Of a stretch of DNA of 5,040 bases, positions 1-5,040 are shown piece by piece (positions within the stretch are counted from its first letter, which is position 1; each line of letters begins with the position of its first letter). The stretch is taken from contig JAQICF010000105.1 of assembly GCA_027858795.1 (NCBI GenBank), positions 1 through 5,040 on the forward strand, written 5' to 3'. The stretch is from Candidatus Delongbacteria bacterium. Lineage in GTDB: Bacteria > Delongbacteria > UBA4055. The notes beneath the pieces were generated by a model. The model ran no database searches. It was not told where the DNA came from and saw only the letters and a list, made by a program, of their open reading frames with translations. The position numbers were made by a program, and so were the translations under genes.

Positions 1-272
1 GAGAAAGTATTGCCGAATAATATCTTACAAAGTACGATCAAACCAATTGCCTGCCAGAAACTTATTTCTTTCACTGCAAAAATATCGCTTATCGTAACAG
101 CCCATAACCATTGCACAAATATTCCTGCCAAATAAAACAACCCTGTAAAAACAGCTAATCCAATCGGAACCAATAAAGCAATGAAAAGAACCTTATACTT
201 TGTAAAAAATTCCTCAAAAGCAGAATGATCACTATTGGTCACATAACTGTATATCAATTCTTGATCAGTCAT
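1..272 (-). CDS. Small membrane protein with ECF-sigma-like N-terminus (3' end outside window)
   Basis: This open frame runs off the left edge; 90 complete codons are visible. An in-frame TGA lies directly before the ATG at 272-270, so this is the earliest possible ATG. Residues 1-28 (TDQELIYSYV, then D15, AFEEFF at 18-23, Y26) match the pattern that opens ECF sigma factors, D-x-ELI-x2-Y-x4-D-x2-AFEEL-x3-Y, i.e. region 2.1. Instead of continuing into region 2.2, the protein becomes hydrophobic: a long membrane segment at about 28-58, then a second at about 73-86 within ISFWQAIGLIVLCKILFG. That FWQAxGLxxLxxILFG ending resembles small membrane proteins I recall being encoded beside ECF sigma genes; this is memory, not a search. 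The gene may be a fusion remnant of a sigma/membrane-protein pair. The function is unknown. The coding assignment is fairly secure because the frame is open and amphipathic/hydrophobic throughout. Confidence 0.75.
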   Translation of the reverse strand, partial: MTDQELIYSYVTNSDHSAFEEFFTKYKVLFIALLVPIGLAVFTGLFYLAGIFVQWLWAVTISDIFAVKEISFWQAIGLIVLCKILFGNTF

Positions 273-286
273 TCATATCTCATTTT

Positions 287-294
287 ATCACCTT
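287..294 (-). promoter_or_regulatory. Shine-Dalgarno AAGGTGAT in front of a 4-codon upstream frame
   Basis: Reading the minus strand, AAGGTG (294-289) sits 5 bases before an ATG at 283-281. That ATG opens a four-codon frame, M-R-Y-E-stop (283-269), whose TGA overlaps the ATG of the membrane protein in an ATGA junction (272-269). AAGGTG is about 16 bases from the downstream ATG, too far to serve it directly. A weaker GAGA (281-278) lies 5 bases before that ATG. The arrangement suggests either translational coupling through a minimal leader frame or a start region altered by an indel. Confidence 0.35.
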
Positions 295-330
295 ACACAA
301 TCTAAGACACAAAAAATACTCACTGGTTGT

Positions 331-359
331 AATTTATTTAAAAATAAGATGTTTATCAA
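331..359 (-). promoter_or_regulatory. Candidate promoter for the minus-strand membrane protein gene
   Basis: On the minus strand, TTGATA (359-354, five of six matches to TTGACA) is followed after 17 bases by TAAATT (336-331, four of six matches to TATAAT). A start near 324 would leave a leader of about 50 bases before the ATG at 272. The spacing is ideal, but the region is AT-rich and such matches arise by chance. Confidence 0.3.
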
Positions 360-410
360 TGCTTATATAACAACAATCATTATCAAAAGCATAGCTGAGT
401 AATTTACAAC

Positions 411-439
411 TTGCTCGTTATTTGTATCTTTACTATCTT
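411..439 (+). promoter_or_regulatory. Candidate promoter for the 477 gene
   Basis: TTGCTC (411-416) and TATCTT (434-439) are separated by 17 bases. TATCTTTC (434-441) also resembles the Bacteroidetes-type TAnnTTTG box with a TTG about 20 bases upstream. Either reading puts a start near 446 and gives a leader of about 30 bases. This is the best plus-strand candidate in the divergent gap (273-476), but it is weak evidence in AT-rich DNA. Confidence 0.25.
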
Positions 440-476
440 TCAATACTCAAGAAACCAATCTCAATGGAGGAAGTAA

Positions 477-938
477 ATGAAATTATTTTTAGTTATCATG
501 TTATTATTATTTACAAACTTATGTATTAGTCAGGATATAAATTTAAATAATGATCCATCTAGCAATAACAAACTTTATTTATCGGAGAAACAGTCAGTTG
601 CTGGAAATGGATTTAAATCTCTTTTATTACCTGGCTGGGGAAACCTTGAGAGACGGTGGGTTTATGGTGGAATTGAAATTGGAACAATTTCACTACTTGG
701 TTTGGGGTTATTGTCAGCTTCCCTAAACAATGATGGTAGTGGACATATGGAAGCGTTCGCATATTTATTACTATCTTCATCTGTTTTAGTAATTAATCAT
801 ATTGTAGCTCCAATAGATGCGATAAATTCAACAGCAAAATTCAATAACAACTTAAAAAAGAAGTATAAATTATCATTTTCTCCGACTTACAATCCTAAAA
901 ACAATGGTGTTGGAATCGGATTTGCTGTAAATTTTTAA
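477..938 (+). CDS. Small exported protein with LLLPGWGN motif (DUF5683-like)
   Basis: The gene encodes 153 residues. GGAGGA at 466-471, five bases before the ATG, fixes the start. Residues 1-19 form a clear signal peptide (Lys2, a hydrophobic LVIMLLLF core, likely cleavage near CIS-Q). There is a cysteine at 16, but no proper lipobox precedes it, so a lipoprotein is unlikely. The mature part begins with a polar stretch rich in Asn and Ser, followed by KSLLLPGWGN (47-56), the hallmark 'S-x-LPG-x-GQ/N' seen in DUF5683-type proteins. Two hydrophobic segments follow (about 62-82 and 94-113), then a polar DAINSTAKFNN region (114-124), a basic LKKKY patch, and a last strand ending GIGFAVNF. The closing strand with terminal Phe is reminiscent of outer-membrane strands, but the protein is too short for a conventional barrel. 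It is probably envelope-associated. The molecular role is unknown, and family assignment rests on the motif and layout only. Confidence 0.85.
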   Translation: MKLFLVIMLLLFTNLCISQDINLNNDPSSNNKLYLSEKQSVAGNGFKSLLLPGWGNLERRWVYGGIEIGTISLLGLGLLSASLNNDGSGHMEAFAYLLLSSSVLVINHIVAPIDAINSTAKFNNNLKKKYKLSFSPTYNPKNNGVGIGFAVNF

Positions 939-943
939 CCGTA

Positions 944-966
944 GGGGTCGACTCCCATTCGACCCC
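944..966 (+). repeat. Left REP hairpin
   Basis: GGGGTCGA (944-951) pairs perfectly with TCGACCCC (959-966) around the loop CTCCCAT. It starts six bases after the stop codon at 936-938 and could protect the 3' end of that transcript. It is followed by GAAAAACG, not a T-run, so it is not a standard intrinsic terminator. Confidence 0.7.
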
Positions 967-1010
967 GAAAAACGAATTAAACGAAAACAATTAATAATAT
1001 CGGTTTAAAA

Positions 1011-1037
1011 TAGGGGACGAACATAAATCGTCCCCTA
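1011..1037 (-). repeat. Right REP hairpin (inverted relative to the left one)
   Basis: TAGGGGACGA (1011-1020) pairs perfectly over 10 bases with TCGTCCCCTA (1028-1037) around a 7-base loop. Read on the minus strand, it begins GTAGGGGACGA, matching GTAGGGGTCGA of the left unit except at one position. At that position the opposite arm has changed too, so the stem stays paired. Read on the minus strand, the stem is followed closely by TTTT, giving at most a weak terminator; on the plus strand the T-run is displaced. Confidence 0.7.
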
Positions 1038-1121
1038 CAACGTTTTATGTTATTAAGTTATAGCAAAGATTATTTATTTATTATATATTACGTGAAAATA
1101 TTAAAGTAGGGTAATATAATT

Positions 1122-4100
1122 ATGCGTAAGATTTTTTATATAGTATTATTTCTTTTGATGATTTCATACTTATTCTCATTTGGAAAAAACAAAGTACAAT
1201 ATCATAAATTTGATTGGAAAGTATTAGAAACTAATCATTTTAAAATTTATTACTACGATGGTGGAGAAATGCTGGCTGACTTCTGTGCTGAGGTTGCAGA
1301 AACATCACTTAAGCATCTTCAGAGAGATCTACTATACAAACCTAAATCAAAAGTACATATTTTAGTATACAACTCACATAATCATTTTGAAGAAACAAAT
1401 GTAATGGGTGGAATACCTGAGGAATCCGTAGGCGGATTCACAGAGTTCTTTAAGAATAGAGTTGTAGTACCTTATGAGGGTAACTGGGAAGATTTTAGAC
1501 ATGTTATTCACCATGAACTCACACATGCACTGATGAACCAAATGCTTTTCAAAGGAAATTTTCAAGCGATCATGAACGGTCTGCAGCAGATGAATATGCC
1601 ATTGTGGTTCATTGAAGGAATTGCAGAATATGAAAGTCGTGGTGGTTGGGATGCAAACTCAGATATGACCATCAGAGATGCTGTATATAATGGATACTTA
1701 CAATCCATATATTACCTGAACAATTATATGGCATACAAAGGTGGACAATCACTATTTAAGTACATTGCTGACACATATGGTTCTAAAAAGATCGGACAGA
1801 TTCTTAGAAACGTAAATATGATACGATCAGCAGAAGGTGCATTTAAAGATGCTATCGGACTTGAATTCAAAGACCTCTCTGAAGATTGGCAGAAATGGTT
1901 AAAAGCAAAATATTGGGCTACTCTTACAAAGTGTGACATGCCTCAGGATGTTTCGGTAAGATTATCAGATCACATAAAATACGGGAATGCTATAAACAAC
2001 TCTCCTTCTATTAGTCCTGATGGATTGAAAGTTGCATTCTTAAGTAATAAATCAGATTACTTCGATATTTATCTTATGAGAACATTTGATGGTGAGATTA
2101 TTAACAAGATAGTTTCAGGACAATCTTCCGGAGATTTTGAAGAATTCCATTGGCTTAGACCAGGTATTGCTTGGTCTCCTGACAGTAAAAACATTGCATT
2201 CTTCTCTAAAAGTACTGACCAGGATGCTCTATTTATCTACGAAGCTGAAACTGGGAAAAAATTAGACCGTATAAAATTTGACATGGATGGTCTTTATTAT
2301 CCCGATTGGTCAGTTGACGGTTCAAAGATATGCTTTACAGGAATTAAAAATGGTTTTAGCGACATTTATTTGTACGATATTTATTCGAAAGAACTTACAA
2401 GGCTGACAAACGATATTTATTCTGATAACGATCCTAAATTCTCTCCTGATGGTAAGAAAATAGTTTTTTCATCTGACAGATTAGATGATCTTACGACGAA
2501 CTTGGATAATATCACCCAATTGTTAACTCGGAATTTGAATACAAAGGATATTTATACAATTGACATTAGTAACAAAGAACTAACCAAAGTATCAGATTCT
2601 GATTTCCGTAGCCTTTCTCCATTCTGGATAAGTGATAATATGTTGGGCTATATTTCTGACAAATCAGGTGTAAACAATATATATTCCTATGATCTTAGCA
2701 GCAAAAATGAGAAACCATTGACAAATTTCATGACCGGTTGTTCAGATGCCAGCTATAATCATAACAAATTAGCCTATACTGCAGTTTTTAATGGTGGATA
2801 TGACATTTATTTGATCGAGGAAGTTGATAAACTAACTCAAACTGAAAAGATACCTGAAGAATTAAGATGGTATGAAGAAACTGATTTTTCTAAACCTTTA
2901 ATAAGTACTGACAGCATTCCTGAGTTTAGTAAAACAAACCTGAGAAAGTTCCAATTTTCAAAAAATATGCTACTTGATATTAAGGATGATGAAAACACTG
3001 AAGATACATATTTAAAGAAACAATATGAACCGTTCTTTACTCCAGATATAATTACTGTAAACGCAGGATATGCTACTGGTTATGGTGTTGTTGGATCAGC
3101 TTATTTACAATTCTCAGATTATCTTTCCAGTCATAGATTGATATTCATTACAGATATGAACCAGGATCTTTTAAATTCAACCGTTGATCTTTATTATTTC
3201 TACTTACCGGCAAGGATCAATTGGGGTATAGGATTTTCTCATGATGTAGTTTATTACTATATCTGGGATGAAATTGTTGATGAAATTGGTGATAGATACA
3301 GAGATAGACTCTTGACATTTAATTTCATGTCTGAATATCCTTTAAGCAGGTATTCGAGATTTGATTCTTTCTTATCTCTGAAAAACATCATCAATGAAGA
3401 GTACAATGAAGTTGCAGATGAGTACGAGCATGACCATAGCAATACTTTGATGTCTATTGGTACCGGGTTTAGTTATGATTCTGCCATTTGGGGCTATGTA
3501 GGTCCTGTGAACGGTAGTAGGTTTAGGGCAAGCCTATACTATACAACTGACATGAGCGATCTTTCTGCGACAGATGATAATAAAACACAATTCCAGACTT
3601 TTACAATGGATTACAGAAAATATTTCAGATTAAAAGGTGATTATCAATTCGCTTTCAGATTTACCGGAGGTATTAGTGGTGGTAACACACCTCAGCAATT
3701 CTACCTTGGAGGTTTATCTAACTGGTTTAATTACAGGATAAATAGTGACCATGATTTTACTACGGTTAATGCAAAATATTTCTCATACACAGAGTATCCT
3801 GTCAGAGGATATAGACTTTATGAACAAGTAGGTAATACTTTTGCTTTATTTAACTTAGAGTACAGATATCCTATGATAAAATATTTAGCATTAGGATTTC
3901 CTTTCCCAATGGTTTTAGGAAATATCATGGGAGTAATGTTCACTGATGTAGGAGCAGCTTGGAACGATGATGATTTCAGAGGCGTGAAATCTATTGGCAC
4001 CGATGTAAAATTAAATGATATAATGCTTTCAAGTGGTATTGGAGCAAGAATGAATGTAGGTTACTTTATATTGCGATATGATGTATCGTGGAAATGGGAT

Positions 4101-4157
4101 CTTTATAATGAATCTTCAAAACCTCAACACTTAATCAGTCTAGGAACTAACTTTTAA
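1122..4157 (+). CDS. Exported zinc metalloprotease (HELTH) / PD40 propeller / Omp85-type beta-barrel fusion
   Basis: The gene encodes 1011 residues, starting at an ATG ten bases after AGGG (1108-1111). Residues 1-20 are a signal peptide (RK, then a hydrophobic core). The peptidase part (about 25-265) contains HHELTHAL with H131-E132-x2-H135, and WFIEGIAEY (162-170) with E165 as the likely third zinc ligand. This is the gluzincin layout of 'peptidase MA-like' domains, and all expected catalytic residues are present. A propeller of PD40/TolB-type repeats follows (about 285-570): SPDG or its variants at 298-301, 352-354, 397-400 and 441-444, each followed by a KIAF-like strand and a D-I-Y-L strand, with further degenerate blades near 499-570. 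A polar linker (about 575-637) leads to FFTPD (638-642) and a ~370-residue region of alternating strands. This region includes FYLGG, VRGY (894-897, like the Omp85 VRGF/Y motif), FNLEYRYP, FTDVGAAW and a terminal ISLGTNF ending in Phe, all typical of a Bac_surface_Ag/Omp85-type barrel. It is probably an outer-membrane protein with a periplasmic protease and propeller. The substrate is unknown. Confidence 0.93.
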   Translation: MRKIFYIVLFLLMISYLFSFGKNKVQYHKFDWKVLETNHFKIYYYDGGEMLADFCAEVAETSLKHLQRDLLYKPKSKVHILVYNSHNHFEETNVMGGIPEESVGGFTEFFKNRVVVPYEGNWEDFRHVIHHELTHALMNQMLFKGNFQAIMNGLQQMNMPLWFIEGIAEYESRGGWDANSDMTIRDAVYNGYLQSIYYLNNYMAYKGGQSLFKYIADTYGSKKIGQILRNVNMIRSAEGAFKDAIGLEFKDLSEDWQKWLKAKYWATLTKCDMPQDVSVRLSDHIKYGNAINNSPSISPDGLKVAFLSNKSDYFDIYLMRTFDGEIINKIVSGQSSGDFEEFHWLRPGIAWSPDSKNIAFFSKSTDQDALFIYEAETGKKLDRIKFDMDGLYYPDWSVDGSKICFTGIKNGFSDIYLYDIYSKELTRLTNDIYSDNDPKFSPDGKKIVFSSDRLDDLTTNLDNITQLLTRNLNTKDIYTIDISNKELTKVSDSDFRSLSPFWISDNMLGYISDKSGVNNIYSYDLSSKNEKPLTNFMTGCSDASYNHNKLAYTAVFNGGYDIYLIEEVDKLTQTEKIPEELRWYEETDFSKPLISTDSIPEFSKTNLRKFQFSKNMLLDIKDDENTEDTYLKKQYEPFFTPDIITVNAGYATGYGVVGSAYLQFSDYLSSHRLIFITDMNQDLLNSTVDLYYFYLPARINWGIGFSHDVVYYYIWDEIVDEIGDRYRDRLLTFNFMSEYPLSRYSRFDSFLSLKNIINEEYNEVADEYEHDHSNTLMSIGTGFSYDSAIWGYVGPVNGSRFRASLYYTTDMSDLSATDDNKTQFQTFTMDYRKYFRLKGDYQFAFRFTGGISGGNTPQQFYLGGLSNWFNYRINSDHDFTTVNAKYFSYTEYPVRGYRLYEQVGNTFALFNLEYRYPMIKYLALGFPFPMVLGNIMGVMFTDVGAAWNDDDFRGVKSIGTDVKLNDIMLSSGIGARMNVGYFILRYDVSWKWDLYNESSKPQHLISLGTNF

Positions 4158-4175
4158 AACAACGGAGTATAAAGA

Positions 4176-4823
4176 ATGATTTACATTTCACCTTCCCTAC
4201 TTTCTGCTGACTTCTCAAATTTAGAGAAAGAAATTAAAAGCTGTGAAGAATCCGGAGCGGATTACCTTCATTTAGATATAATGGATGGTCACTTTGTTCC
4301 AAACATTACTTTCGGTCCATTTATAGTAGAATTCTGTAAAAAGATCTCAAAACTTCCTTTAGATGTGCATTTAATGATAGAAAATCCTGAAAATTATATC
4401 GAAAAATTTGCTAAAGCAGGTGCTGATATTATAGTAATACATGCTGAATCGACAGTTCATATCCATAGACAAATTCAATTGATAAAATCGCTGGGTGTTA
4501 AGGCAGGAATCGCTTTAAATCCTGCTACATCTATTGAATTTTTAGACTATATCCTTGAAGATCTTGATTTGGTCCTTTTCATGTCTGTAAATCCGGGTTT
4601 CTCAGGACAGAGCTTTATTCCATCTACTCTGGACAAGATCGATCAATTCAATATTTATTATCAAGACAGGTTAAAAAAAGATTTTCTTATTCAAGTCGAC
4701 GGTGGAGTTAATGATAAGACTGTAAAATCCCTTACTGACAAAGGTGTAAATATGCTTGTTTCAGGCAACTATTTCTTCAAACATCCTGATAGAAAAGAAG
4801 CTATCAAAATTTTAAAATCATAG
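4176..4823 (+). CDS. rpe: Ribulose-phosphate 3-epimerase
   Basis: Rpe interconverts D-ribulose 5-phosphate and D-xylulose 5-phosphate in the cytoplasmic pentose-phosphate pathway. The protein has 215 residues, slightly shorter than E. coli Rpe but complete. Family motifs appear in order: ISPSLLSADF (4-13), LHLDIMDGHFVPN (31-43), DVHLM (63-67), the SVNPGFSGQSFIP phosphate/loop segment (137-149), VDGGV (174-178) and VSGNYFF (195-201). The metal ligands expected for the TIM-barrel enzyme are visible as H32, D34, H65 and D175, with D34 and D175 also the acid/base pair. GGAG at 4164-4167, eight bases before the ATG, supports the start. Only 18 bases separate the gene from the outer-membrane fusion gene upstream, so co-transcription is likely, though the two functions are unrelated. 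The assignment is very secure; closely related sugar epimerases such as allulose-6-phosphate epimerase share the fold and are the only realistic alternative. Confidence 0.96.
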   Translation: MIYISPSLLSADFSNLEKEIKSCEESGADYLHLDIMDGHFVPNITFGPFIVEFCKKISKLPLDVHLMIENPENYIEKFAKAGADIIVIHAESTVHIHRQIQLIKSLGVKAGIALNPATSIEFLDYILEDLDLVLFMSVNPGFSGQSFIPSTLDKIDQFNIYYQDRLKKDFLIQVDGGVNDKTVKSLTDKGVNMLVSGNYFFKHPDRKEAIKILKS

Positions 4824-4831
4824 ATAATCAA

Positions 4832-4908
4832 GTCATATTGAGTTAATCGAAATATAAGACTTGAAGCTAAAGTACTAACGTCTAACACTTCGATAAACTC
4901 AGTGTGAC
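4832..4908. repeat. 77-base inverted repeat with GTCA...TGAC ends (MITE/REP-like)
   Basis: The left end GTCATATTGAGTTAATCG.. (4832-4851) and the reverse complement of the right end, GTCACACTGAGTTTATCG.. (4889-4908), match at 17 of 20 positions around a 37-base centre. The GTCA-x-x-x-TGAG-x-x-x-x-TCGAA arm strongly resembles a short dispersed palindrome I recall from many Bacteroidota and other environmental genomes ('TGAGCTTGTCGAA' type). It begins nine bases after the rpe stop codon. No T-run follows, so a terminator role is doubtful. It is different in sequence from the GTAG elements at 941-1038. Confidence 0.7.
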
Positions 4909-4933
4909 CTAACTTAAAATTAGAAAGATAAAA

Positions 4934-5040
4934 ATGACAGAGCTATACAACAAAATAGAATCTGAATTACTGCCTTTTGTAGAGAAACCTTTAAGATACG
5001 CAGGATCAGAAGAGAATATTATTGTGAAAGATCACAATAA
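4934..5040 (+). CDS. N-terminus of probable TIGR03960-type radical SAM protein (runs off right edge)
   Basis: An ATG at 4934 opens a frame that stays open for 35 complete codons to the end of the window. The visible protein begins MTELYNKIESELLPFV and continues EKPLRYAGSEENIIVKDHN. The 'LLP-x-V-EKP-x-RY-x-G-x-E-x-N-x-x-x-KD' pattern is how members of the uncharacterised radical SAM family TIGR03960 start, upstream of their cobalamin-binding-like and radical SAM domains. The CxxxCxxC cluster motif would lie beyond the window, so the call depends on the N-terminal pattern alone. The ribosome site is weak (AGAAAG at 4922-4927). The gene may be read from the rpe transcript through the inverted repeat, as no convincing promoter is visible in the 110-base gap. 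Confidence 0.65.
   Translation, partial: MTELYNKIESELLPFVEKPLRYAGSEENIIVKDHN

Larger units (their letters stand above)
941..1038. repeat. REPIN-like element: two inverted GTAG-headed palindromes
   Basis: This 98-base element has GTAGGGG at the left end (941-947) and its reverse complement CCCCTAC at the right end (1032-1038). Each end begins with GTAG and runs straight into a hairpin with an 8-base core stem and a 7-base loop. The two hairpins point toward each other across a 44-base AT-rich spacer (967-1010). REP sequences mobilised by RAYT (TnpA-REP) transposases are typically headed by GTAG followed by an imperfect palindrome, and inverted pairs are called REPINs. The element lies entirely between genes, starting two bases after the stop codon of the 477 gene. 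No transposase is present in the window, so if mobile it depends on a RAYT elsewhere in the genome. Copy number cannot be judged from one window. Confidence 0.65.

Noticed and set aside
334..347. 14-base AT palindrome TTATTT-AA-AAATAA in the divergent gap
   Set aside because: It is made only of A and T in an AT-rich region, so it is expected by chance; there is no second copy to support an operator.
353..386. Direct repeat TTATCAA (353-359 and 380-386) in the divergent gap
   Set aside because: Seven-base AT-rich repeats occur by chance, and the 27-base spacing is not an obvious helical operator spacing; kept only as a weak hint.
359..392. ATGCTT (359-364) / AAGCAT (387-392) inverted repeat
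   Set aside because: A six-base stem with a 22-base loop and no T-run is too weak to call a structure or terminator.
492..524. Lipoprotein lipobox around Cys16 of the 477 gene product
   Set aside because: The residues before the cysteine are T-N-L, which do not fit the usual [LVI]-[ASTVI]-[GAS]-C pattern.
944..966. Intrinsic terminator for the 477 gene
   Set aside because: The stem is strong but is followed by GAAAAACG, not a T-tract, and it matches the inverted unit at 1011-1037, which fits a REP element better.
1115..1120. TATAAT as a -10 box for the fusion gene
   Set aside because: It ends one base before the ATG, so it cannot drive a leadered transcript of this gene; no supporting -35 was considered convincing.
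1374..2000. Minus-strand open frames of about 60-70 codons inside the fusion gene (1374-1565, 1724-1939)
   Set aside because: They lie antisense to the protease domain, whose motifs are intact, and show no recognisable domain; they are shadows of the real coding frame.
3257..4000. Minus-strand open frames inside the barrel region (3257-3442, 3818-4000)
   Set aside because: They are antisense to well-supported barrel strands and have no convincing independent features.

Overview
The window is AT-rich, with standard-code genes, Shine-Dalgarno-type ribosome sites and an outer-membrane beta-barrel protein, so it comes from a diderm (Gram-negative-type) bacterium. The large metalloprotease/PD40/Omp85-type fusion, the small LLLPGWGN secreted protein and the two palindromic repeat types suggest an AT-rich lineage around Bacteroidota/FCB or a candidate phylum such as Cloacimonadota or Delongbacteria. 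That placement is a guess from gene style, not something the sequence proves.

Layout. Positions 1-272 (minus strand) hold the 5' part of a small membrane protein. Its first ~28 residues look like the start of an ECF sigma factor. A 204-base divergent intergenic region follows, with one candidate promoter facing each way. Positions 477-938 encode a small exported protein. Positions 939-1121 are non-coding and contain a pair of inverted GTAG-headed palindromes that look like a REPIN (a mobile REP doublet). Positions 1122-4157 encode a 1011-residue exported protein with an HELTH zinc-protease domain, a PD40/TolB-like propeller and a C-terminal beta-barrel. After 18 bases comes rpe (4176-4823), ribulose-phosphate 3-epimerase. 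The gap after rpe holds a 77-base inverted repeat of a second type. The window closes with the first 35 codons of a probable TIGR03960-type radical SAM protein (from 4934).

How the genes relate. The exported protein at 477 and the fusion protein at 1122 both act in the cell envelope, but the REP pair separates them and no functional link can be shown. The fusion gene and rpe are probably co-transcribed because of the 18-base gap, although envelope and pentose-phosphate functions have no obvious connection. The last gene could belong to the same transcript, read through the inverted repeat. No defence system, CRISPR array, tRNA, rRNA or complete transposon is visible. The items most worth a second look are the sigma-like N-terminus on a membrane protein, the three-domain peptidase/propeller/barrel fusion, and the REPIN-like element with a compensatory base-pair change between its two halves.
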